From contig JBDZVI010000087.1 of assembly GCA_040255585.1 (NCBI GenBank), positions 1 to 11,840 on the forward strand: a stretch of 11,840 nt of DNA, given 5' to 3'. Positions within the stretch are counted from its first letter, which is position 1. Each line of letters opens with the position of its first letter. The notes below the pieces were generated by a model. That model ran no database searches. It was given only the letters and a program-made list of their open reading frames with translations, and was not told the origin of the DNA. The position numbers and the translations under genes were made by a program. Shown piece by piece: positions 6,835 through 11,840 of this stretch. This DNA is from JAAYYF01 sp040255585. Its GTDB lineage: Bacteria > Deinococcota > Deinococci > Deinococcales > Trueperaceae.

Positions 6835-6841
6835 TACGCTA
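6835..6841. promoter_or_regulatory. Overlapping divergent -10 hexamers between MFS gene and regulator
   Basis: In TACGCTA, TACGCT (6835-6840, +) and TAGCGT (6841-6836, -) both match TAnnnT. The + hexamer ends 7 nt before ATG 6848, the leaderless spacing. The - hexamer would give the MFS mRNA a leader of about 11 nt. A short inverted repeat, CGCTC (6811-6815) and GAGCG (6823-6827), flanks the MFS start and could be part of an operator. Confidence 0.35.
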
Positions 6842-6847
6842 CTTGTG

Positions 6848-7621
6848 ATGACAGAGGCTGATTCAGGTAGGGAAGGTAAGGCCCGGGTATCCGACTCGCG
6901 AGCGCCCTCCGCAGCGGCGCCGGACCGGTCAGGTAGGAACGAGCCCGTCCCCGGCTCCGCCCGCGACCGCGGCGCCGCCGACCGCGCTTACCACAGGGTG
7001 ACCAACGCGGAGCAGGCGCGTCTCCTCACGGAGCCCGCCTACGACGACGCCTTCCGTCCGTTCCTCGCGCGTGAGTGCTCGGTCGGCGAGGCAGCGGCCG
7101 AGGCGGGACTGACGCTCGACGCCATGCTCTACCGCGTTCGGGTGTTGCTAAAGGCAGGCTTGCTCGAGGTGGCCCGCGTGAAGCCCAGGGCAGGACGCCC
7201 GATTAAGCTCTACCGCTCCGTGCACGACGCCTACTTCATCCCCTACGAGCTGACGCCGTTCGCGAGCCTGGAAGAGCGGCTCTGGCGGCAGTTCATGCCC
7301 GAACTCAAGGAGCGGCTCGCCATCCAGGCGCGCCGACTGCGCGAGCGGGGCTTCGACGGCCAACGCCTCTACCGTAACGACTTCGGGGAGACGTTCATGG
7401 AGTCCGCGCCGGACGCGCTCAGCCCCGTCGACTTCCTGGACTCGGAGCGCGAGCCGGCCTTGGATTTCTGGACCAACGTCGCGCTGACCGAGCAGCGAGC
7501 GCGCGAAGTGCAGCGCACCCTCTACGACCTATGGCGTCGCTCGCAGGAGCCGGAGGCCGAAGTGGGAGACGGGAAGAGGCGCTACCGGTTGGCGGTCGCG
7601 TTCGTGCCGCTCGACGACTGA
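6848..7621 (+). CDS. Winged-helix (ArsR/HTH_20-like) transcriptional regulator
   Basis: The product is a 257-residue probable DNA-binding protein. Residues 1-48 are polar and probably disordered. Residues 54-123 form a winged helix: ARLLTEPAYDDAFRPFLARECSVGEAAAEAGLTLDAMLYRVRVLLKAGLLEVARV, then wing GRPIKLYRS. The remaining ~130 residues are helical and charged (EERLWRQFMPELKERLAIQARRLRERGF and TEQRAREVQRTLYDLWRR) and match no ligand domain I recognise. An in-frame GTG at 6827 would add seven residues. I prefer ATG 6848, which lies 7 nt after a TAnnnT hexamer. It is divergent from the MFS transporter and most likely regulates it, possibly sensing the exported compound. The last 40 bp overlap the convergent DinB gene. 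Confidence 0.72.
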   Translation: MTEADSGREGKARVSDSRAPSAAAPDRSGRNEPVPGSARDRGAADRAYHRVTNAEQARLLTEPAYDDAFRPFLARECSVGEAAAEAGLTLDAMLYRVRVLLKAGLLEVARVKPRAGRPIKLYRSVHDAYFIPYELTPFASLEERLWRQFMPELKERLAIQARRLRERGFDGQRLYRNDFGETFMESAPDALSPVDFLDSEREPALDFWTNVALTEQRAREVQRTLYDLWRRSQEPEAEVGDGKRRYRLAVAFVPLDD

Positions 7622-8169
7622 GCCAGCCACTTCCTCACCGTGCCCCTGATCGCGTACAGGTGCCCGGCCTCGTGCTCGATGAGGTGCCACACGATCCACT
7701 CCGGCGTCACGGCGTACTCCTCGCCGGCCGGTTCGCCCATGCGCCGCCACGCGGCTAGGTCGAGCCCGCCGACCACCTCGAGGAAACGCGCGCGCGACGT
7801 GTTCAGACGGACGACGTGCTCGCTCAGGGCTATGCCGGGCACGTGCTGGAGGGCGCCGTCCGCGTCGCGGTCGGGGTACGGGAACAGCTCCAGCACGTAG
7901 GGCGGGAACTCCTGCATCAGCAGGTCCGTGTAGAGCCACCCGAACTCGATGCCGGCCACGTGATAGAGGAGCGAGCCGACGGAGTTGTCGTCGCCGTTCA
8001 CGCCGCGCCAGTCGATGAACTCCTGGCCCAAGCCACCGGCGTCGATGCGCTCGACGGTGCGAAGGAGGGCCTGTCTGATGTGCTGCAACCCCCCGAGCCA
8101 CAGCCCGACCTCGGGCGTGGCGCTCGGGTATGGCTCGATGAAGAGTTGCGTCCGTGCTCCTGCTTCCAT
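7582..8169 (-). CDS. DinB-fold putative metal-dependent protein (second copy)
   Basis: This is the second DinB/YfiT-superfamily member, 195 residues, clearly diverged from the first. The likely metal triad is His70 (SLLYHVAGIEFGWL), His166 and His170 (IVWHLIEHEAGHLYAIRG), keeping the HxxxH spacing. WRGVNGDDNSVGSLLYHVAGIE resembles the helix-2 region of DUF664-type DinB proteins. The frame stays open upstream to 8274, but ATG 8169 has a good Shine-Dalgarno sequence (GGAGG, 4 nt spacer) and a TATATT -10 upstream. The upstream extension would also cover the divergent promoter region. Its 3' end overlaps the convergent regulator by 40 bp. It is divergent from an EamA transporter. The substrate or thiol cofactor is unknown. 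Confidence 0.78.
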   Translation of the reverse strand: MEAGARTQLFIEPYPSATPEVGLWLGGLQHIRQALLRTVERIDAGGLGQEFIDWRGVNGDDNSVGSLLYHVAGIEFGWLYTDLLMQEFPPYVLELFPYPDRDADGALQHVPGIALSEHVVRLNTSRARFLEVVGGLDLAAWRRMGEPAGEEYAVTPEWIVWHLIEHEAGHLYAIRGTVRKWLAQSSSGTNATANR

Positions 8170-8184
8170 GGGTCCTCCGCCGCG

Positions 8185-8191
8185 TAATATA
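8185..8191. promoter_or_regulatory. AT-rich -10 region of the DinB/EamA divergent promoter
   Basis: TAATATA is an isolated AT-rich 7-mer in the 103-bp divergent gap. Read on the minus strand it gives TATATT, placed to start transcription about 10 nt before the DinB ATG, with GGAGG between. On the + strand TAATAT could serve the EamA gene with an ~80-nt leader. No convincing -35 element is visible on either side. Confidence 0.4.
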
Positions 8192-8272
8192 GCGGTCGCG
8201 GCGCGGTCCTCACTCAGGGCGTCGCACACGACGTTCGGGCCATAGACGCGGAACGCTCGGGAGAAGGCTTCC

Positions 8273-9229
8273 ATGAACCGCTACAACTGGTTGGGGCTGG
8301 CACTCGCTTTGGCGTCCTCCGCCGCGTTCGGCACGTCGGGGTCGCTCGCCAAGGGTCTGCTAGTGGCAGGTTGGTCGCCGGCCGGCGCCGTCACTTGGCG
8401 CGTCGGGATCGGCGCGCTCGCACTGCTGGTACCTGCCGCCTTGGCCATGCGCGGTCGCTGGGGCACGCTGCGGCGCGGCTGGCCCACGGTCCTGCTCTTC
8501 GGGTTGGTCGCCGTCGCCGGCTGTCAGCTGGCCTACTTCCTGGCCGTCGAGCGCCTCTCCGTGGCCGTCGCGCTCCTGATCGAGTACTTGGGTGTGATCC
8601 TCGTCGTGATCTGGCTCTGGCTGCGCCGCGGCCAACGCCCGAGGCCCCTCACGTTGGCGGGCGCCGCCCTGGCGATCGTCGGGTTAGTGTTGGTCTTGGA
8701 CGTGTTCGGCGCCATCCAGGTCGACTTGCTCGGCGTCTTCTGGGGCCTGGTGGCCGCGTTCGGACTCGCCACCTTCTTCGTCGTCTCCGCGGACGACCGT
8801 AGCGGCCTACCGCCCATCGCCATGGCCTCCGGCGGCCTCCTCGTCGGCGCCGTCGTGTTGCTACTGGCGGGCTGGAGCGGCATCGTCCCCTTCCTGTGGA
8901 ACACGTCCGACGTCGCGCTGGCCGGGCACGTGGTGCCCTGGTGGGTCGACGTGGCGGCGCTGGGCCTCTTCGCGGCCGCCTTCGCCTACGTCGCGGGCAT
9001 CTTCGCCGCGCGGCGCCTCGGGTCCAAGGTCGCCTCCTTCGTCGGGCTCTCGGAGGTGCTCTTCGCCGTCCTGTGGGCCTGGCTGCTCCTCGGCGAGCTC
9101 CCCGTGGTCATCCAGTTGCTGGGCGGCGCGCTGATCCTCGCCGGCGTGGTGCTGGTGAAGCTGGACGAGGTCCCTGGTCAGGCGAGCGCTCAAGAAGTCG
9201 CCGCTGCGACGGCGGCCGCGCCGCACTGA
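8273..9229 (+). CDS. EamA/DMT-family transporter
   Basis: This is a 318-residue inner-membrane protein of the drug/metabolite transporter superfamily with two EamA repeats, about 10 membrane segments in all. Repeat 1 begins at GLALALASSAAFGTSGSLAKGLL, with RVGIGALALLVP and GCQLAYFLAVERLSVAVALLIEYLGVILVVIWLWL typical of the RhaT/YedA group. Repeat 2 begins at LLGVFWGLVAAFGLATFFVVSA and ends with EVLFAVLWAWLLLGELPVVIQLLGGALILAGVVLV. The polar Ala-rich tail is cytosolic. ATG 8273 has GAAGG (8263-8267) 5 nt upstream. Such proteins usually export amino acids, metabolites or small toxic compounds; the substrate is not readable. It is divergent from the second DinB gene. Confidence 0.88.
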   Translation: MNRYNWLGLALALASSAAFGTSGSLAKGLLVAGWSPAGAVTWRVGIGALALLVPAALAMRGRWGTLRRGWPTVLLFGLVAVAGCQLAYFLAVERLSVAVALLIEYLGVILVVIWLWLRRGQRPRPLTLAGAALAIVGLVLVLDVFGAIQVDLLGVFWGLVAAFGLATFFVVSADDRSGLPPIAMASGGLLVGAVVLLLAGWSGIVPFLWNTSDVALAGHVVPWWVDVAALGLFAAAFAYVAGIFAARRLGSKVASFVGLSEVLFAVLWAWLLLGELPVVIQLLGGALILAGVVLVKLDEVPGQASAQEVAAATAAAPH

Positions 9230-9360
9230 TGGCTCCCGGGTCGTCCTGAAAGCATGTGTGGCATCTGGTGGTGGCCCGCCCCGAGCCCACTGTGTCGTCT
9301 CCGGCCTGCTCCGCGCGGCGGCTGACTATCGTGGTCGGGGGTCATGCTGGGAGGCGGGAC
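9230..9360. other. Intergenic gap between EamA and VOC genes
   Basis: I see no gene or convincing terminator in these 131 bp. The right end holds a possible -10 (TATCGT, 9327-9332) and the GGGAGG ribosome-binding site of the VOC gene. The in-frame extension from ATG 9256 is probably non-coding. Confidence 0.4.
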
Positions 9361-9813
9361 ATGCAGAAGGTGACACCGTTCCTGTGGTTGGAGGACCGAG
9401 CCGAGGAGGCCGCCGCCTTCTACTTGGCCATCTTCGACGACGCACGCCAGGTATCCATGAGCGGACGGCCAGGCAGCGCATCGGGCGTCACGATCGAGTT
9501 GGGTGGGCAGCGCCTCGTCCTCTTCAACGGCGGCCCCTACTTCCGACTCAACGAGGCCTTCTCGCTCTCGATCGACTGCGACACGCAGGCCGAAGTGGAC
9601 TACTACTGGGAACGCCTGACGGCGGACGGTGGGCAGGAGTCGCAGTGCGGCTGGCTGAAGGACAAGTTCGGGGTCTCCTGGCAGGTCGTGCCGAAGGTCC
9701 TCATGCGCGGCCTCTCGGACCCCGACCCAGCGGTGGCGAACCGCGTCAGGGAGAGCATGCTGAAGATGATCAAGCTTGACGTGGCCGAACTCGAGAGGGC
9801 GTACTCCGGATAG
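9361..9813 (+). CDS. VOC-superfamily protein, PhnB / 3-dmu-9_3-mt type
   Basis: The product is a 150-residue vicinal-oxygen-chelate-fold protein. Visible family traits are the opening KVTPFLWLEDRAEEAAAFYLAIF (3-25), GVTIELGGQRLVLFNGGPYF (42-61), FSLSIDCDTQAEVDYYWERLTADGG (67-91) and CGWLKDKFGVSWQVVP (96-111). The last is diagnostic of the PhnB/3-demethylubiquinone methyltransferase-like group (PF06983). That Pfam name is historical and does not establish methyltransferase activity. Members have varied or unknown roles and often travel with ArsR, AHSA1 and DinB genes, as here. ATG 9361 has a strong GGGAGG site (9349-9354, 6 nt spacer). An in-frame ATG at 9256 adds 35 residues that do not resemble the fold. 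It is probably monocistronic, with TATCGT at 9327-9332 as a possible -10. Confidence 0.83.
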   Translation: MQKVTPFLWLEDRAEEAAAFYLAIFDDARQVSMSGRPGSASGVTIELGGQRLVLFNGGPYFRLNEAFSLSIDCDTQAEVDYYWERLTADGGQESQCGWLKDKFGVSWQVVPKVLMRGLSDPDPAVANRVRESMLKMIKLDVAELERAYSG

Positions 9814-9849
9814 GCACTGCCCGCGCGCCCGCACGTCGACGAGGCGCCC

Positions 9850-9915
9850 GGATGCTAGATTCGTCACTAGGGAGCTACCGCTCCCCTCCGAGCATCCTCA
9901 CTAGTGAAAGGCAGG
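9850..9915 (+). promoter_or_regulatory. Promoter and structured leader of the family 5 binding-protein operon
   Basis: An extended -10 (TGCTAGATT, 9853-9861) is followed by a dense set of inverted repeats. These are GGGAGC/GCTCCC (9870-9875 and 9880-9885, TACC loop), GGATGC/GCATCC (9850-9855 and 9892-9897), and TCACTAG/CTAGTGA (9864-9870 and 9901-9907). The 3' end of the last lies in a 10-bp palindrome (9898-9907). A Shine-Dalgarno-like AAAGGCAGG ends 7 nt before ATG 9923. This may be an operator pair or an RNA leader structure; it matches no riboswitch I know. Confidence 0.45.
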
Positions 9916-9922
9916 TTCCCCG

Positions 9923-11482
9923 ATGACCTGGTCGACCGTCAAGCGCGCACTGTTCGTGTTCGCTGCGCTGCTACTAGCCGTTCCGGCCGCCGCGCAGGAG
10001 ACGCCCGTCAAGGGCGGCACCGCCATCGTCATACTCGGCTCCGACCCGGAGCACCTCAACGTCGGCATCAGCACGAGCTACCCCGTGGCCGCCGTCGGCG
10101 CCAACATCTATAGCGGCCTCGTGCGCTTCAACGCGGAAGGGCGTCCCGAAGGCGACCTCGCGAGCAGCTGGACGGTGTCGGATGACAACCTGACCTACAC
10201 CTTCAAGCTGCGCCAGGCGAACTTCCACGACGGCACGCCAGTCACCAGCGCCGACGTCGTGTACTCCATGCTCGAGATCGAGGCGCCGAACCACGGGCGC
10301 TTCAAGACGGCCTTCGACCAGATCGCCTCCATCGAGGCGCCCGACGCCGAGACCGTCGTCATCACGCTGAAGAACCCTTACGCGCCGTTGCTGAGCCTCC
10401 TGTCCGTGTTCGACGCCCCGGTCCTCCCCAAGCACGTCTTCGAGGGCACGGATCCGCTCACGAACCCGGCCAACGATGCCCCCATCGGTAGCGGCCCCTT
10501 CAAGTTCGCGAACTGGGTGCGCGGCGAGCGCGTCGAGATCGTGCGCAACGACGACTACTTCCTCGACGAGGCCCTCCTGGACAAGATCATCTTCCGCATC
10601 GTGCCGCAGGACGTCGCGCGCTCCACGGCCCTCGAGGTCGGCGAGGCCGACCTGCTGTGGGGCTTCTACATGCCGCCGGCCGACCTGCCGCGTCTCGAAG
10701 CCGACCCGAACCTGAACACGTGGACGGGCATCACGATCCCGGCGCTCTACTTCGTCTTCATCAACACGAACACCCCCGGCCTCGACGACGTGCGCGTCCG
10801 CCAGGCCATCATGTACGCCGTCGACCGCGAGCAGGTCGTCGAGCAGGCCCAAGGGGGGCTCGGGCAGGCCGGCTCCGGCCCCTTCGGCGCAGGCTTCCCG
10901 TACGCCTACGACGAGTCGACCGACTACCGCACCCGCTACCCGTACAACCCGGAGAAGGCCAAGGAACTCCTCGCCGAGGCCGGCGTGAGCGGTCTGCAGC
11001 TGCGCTTCGTGTACGACTCGGCCCGCGGGGCGTTCGGCGCCGCCGGCGACATCATGCGCGACCAACTGCGCCAGGTCGGCATCGACCTCGTGCTGCAGCC
11101 CGCGGAGCGCGCTGTCATGGTCGACCGCGTGTATAGCGGCGACTACGACCTCACCATGCAGTCGTTCACCTCGAACGCCGACCCGGCGATCGGCTACCAC
11201 CGCATCTACGCCAGCGCCGCTCCGGGCACCCCCTTCGTGAACGCCACCGGCTACTCCAACGCCGACGTGGACACCTGGCTGCGCCAGGCGGGTGGTCTCG
11301 CCGATCAGGACGCGCGCGCGGCGTACTACCGCCAGATCAACGAGGTCATCGCGAACGATGTGCCTGTGATGGTGATGTTCGACGAGTTGGCCTCCGAGGC
11401 GTCCTCCGGGAGCCTGCGCGGCATGCGCACGCTCCTCGACCAGCGCGACGGGCTCGAGTTCCTCTGGTTCGCCCAGCCCTAG
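9923..11482 (+). CDS. Family 5 extracellular solute-binding protein (DppA/OppA-like)
   Basis: This is the periplasmic receptor of a peptide/nickel/oligosaccharide-type ABC importer (SBP_bac_5). Its 519 residues are the usual size. An N-terminal Sec signal (hydrophobic core about 9-20) has a cleavage site near AAA|Q, residue 24, and no lipobox cysteine. Family signatures are visible: GVTPVG-like N-terminal lobe replaced by GANIYSGLVRFN (59-70), DLASSWTVSDDNLTYTFKLR (78-97), NFHDGTPVTSADVVYS (100-115), IGSGPFKFANW (188-198) and DDVRVRQAIMYAVDRE (288-303). The last is the conserved region near the ligand cavity. The ligand cannot be assigned: di- or oligopeptides, sugars or metal chelates are all known for the family. 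The permease gene follows after 24 bp in the same direction. Confidence 0.92.
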   Translation: MTWSTVKRALFVFAALLLAVPAAAQETPVKGGTAIVILGSDPEHLNVGISTSYPVAAVGANIYSGLVRFNAEGRPEGDLASSWTVSDDNLTYTFKLRQANFHDGTPVTSADVVYSMLEIEAPNHGRFKTAFDQIASIEAPDAETVVITLKNPYAPLLSLLSVFDAPVLPKHVFEGTDPLTNPANDAPIGSGPFKFANWVRGERVEIVRNDDYFLDEALLDKIIFRIVPQDVARSTALEVGEADLLWGFYMPPADLPRLEADPNLNTWTGITIPALYFVFINTNTPGLDDVRVRQAIMYAVDREQVVEQAQGGLGQAGSGPFGAGFPYAYDESTDYRTRYPYNPEKAKELLAEAGVSGLQLRFVYDSARGAFGAAGDIMRDQLRQVGIDLVLQPAERAVMVDRVYSGDYDLTMQSFTSNADPAIGYHRIYASAAPGTPFVNATGYSNADVDTWLRQAGGLADQDARAAYYRQINEVIANDVPVMVMFDELASEASSGSLRGMRTLLDQRDGLEFLWFAQP

Positions 11483-11491
11483 CGTAAAGCC

Positions 11492-11500
11492 GGGAGGTGG
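11492..11500 (+). promoter_or_regulatory. Strong Shine-Dalgarno of the permease gene
   Basis: GGGAGGTGG precedes ATG 11507 by 6 nt. It fixes the start and shows that the permease can be translated efficiently from the binding-protein mRNA. Confidence 0.7.
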
Positions 11501-11506
11501 CGCGAC

Positions 11507-11840
11507 ATGGCGGCTGAGGGCGGCGGCAACGGCCTGGCGCTCTACGCATTGCGCAGGGCGATCAACGCCGTGCCGCTCATCCTCGGCGTGGTCGTCGTCA
11601 ACTTCGTCCTCATCGCCCTCGCGCCCGGCGACCCTGTCATGTCGCTCATCGGCGAGTACCCCGCGCCGGCCGAGTACGTGGCGCGGGTGCGGCAGGACTT
11701 CGGGCTCGACAAGAGCGTCCCCGAGCGGCTCTGGCTCTACCTGGTGAACGTGGCGAAGGGGGACCTCGGGTTCTCCTTCGCCAACCGCCAGCCCGTCCTC
11801 GACCTGCTCCTCCAGCGGCTCGGCCGCACCCTCGTGCTGA
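11507..11840 (+). CDS. DppB/OppB-type ABC transporter permease, 5' part only
   Basis: This gene is cut by the window end; 111 codons are visible. After a short Gly-rich N-terminus, YALRRAINAVPLILGVVVVNF forms helix 1, followed by the family motif IALAPGDPV. ARVRQDFGLDKSVPERLWLYL, then VAKGDLGFSFANRQPVLDLLLQRLGRTLVL, match the periplasmic segment and start of the BPD_transp_1 domain in DppB/OppB proteins. It would form the channel with a DppC-type partner, probably encoded just downstream. The 24-bp gap to the binding protein implies one operon. Confidence 0.9.
   Translation, partial: MAAEGGGNGLALYALRRAINAVPLILGVVVVNFVLIALAPGDPVMSLIGEYPAPAEYVARVRQDFGLDKSVPERLWLYLVNVAKGDLGFSFANRQPVLDLLLQRLGRTLVL

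Noticed and set aside
8170..8274. N-terminal 35-residue extension of the second DinB protein
   Set aside because: ATG 8169 has a good Shine-Dalgarno site and promoter hexamer. The extension covers the divergent intergenic region and lacks DinB features.
9974..11200. 408-codon open frame on the minus strand opposite the family 5 binding protein
   Set aside because: It has the same low-complexity V/E/R/G/D composition as other shadows, no domain and no ribosome-binding site. The + strand protein is clearly real.
1..11840. Defence island, CRISPR, phage or transposon content
   Set aside because: There are no repeat arrays, integrase/transposase motifs, long terminal inverted repeats or toxin-antitoxin-like pairs. 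All genes with recognisable folds belong to common chromosomal families.

Overview
The window is a high-GC bacterial chromosome segment with short intergenic gaps. I see no sign of phage, transposon, CRISPR or RNA genes. Both extracytoplasmic binding proteins have ordinary Sec signal peptides without a lipobox cysteine, which suggests a periplasm and hence a diderm. Several ATG starts lack a Shine-Dalgarno sequence and instead have a TAnnnT hexamer 6-8 nt upstream, the layout of leaderless transcripts that are common in Deinococcota. My best guess is a Deinococcota/Trueperaceae-like organism. That is an inference from style, not from a marker gene.

Region 1 (1-4059, + strand): a G-quadruplex-prone leader precedes a complete four-gene iron-siderophore-type ABC importer: periplasmic binding protein, two FecCD permeases and an ATPase. 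The last three genes overlap at their stop/start codons (an ATGA junction and a TTGA junction). No cobalamin riboswitch or outer-membrane receptor gene is visible.

Region 2 (4060-9813): a run of small accessory genes. An AHSA1/SRPBCC protein (-) and an ArsR-type repressor (+) diverge from a 16-bp gap that lies inside an imperfect palindrome carrying both -10 elements. A DinB-fold protein follows the repressor. An MFS exporter (-) diverges from a second winged-helix regulator (+), again with overlapping -10 hexamers. A second DinB-fold protein (-) overlaps the tail of that regulator and diverges from an EamA/DMT transporter (+). A VOC-fold protein (PhnB/3-dmu-9_3-mt type) closes the run. ArsR, AHSA1, DinB and VOC proteins often occur together. 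With two exporters, the set looks like a small-molecule stress or detoxification neighbourhood, but no substrate can be read from the sequence.

Region 3 (9814-11840, + strand): a structured leader precedes a family 5 (peptide/nickel/oligosaccharide type) substrate-binding protein. It is followed by the first 111 codons of a DppB-type permease that runs off the window.

Most of the window is ordinary. The most interesting signals are regulatory: the G4 tract at 49-75, the two back-to-back divergent promoters, the nested inverted repeats at 9850-9907, and the apparent use of leaderless starts by the regulator genes.
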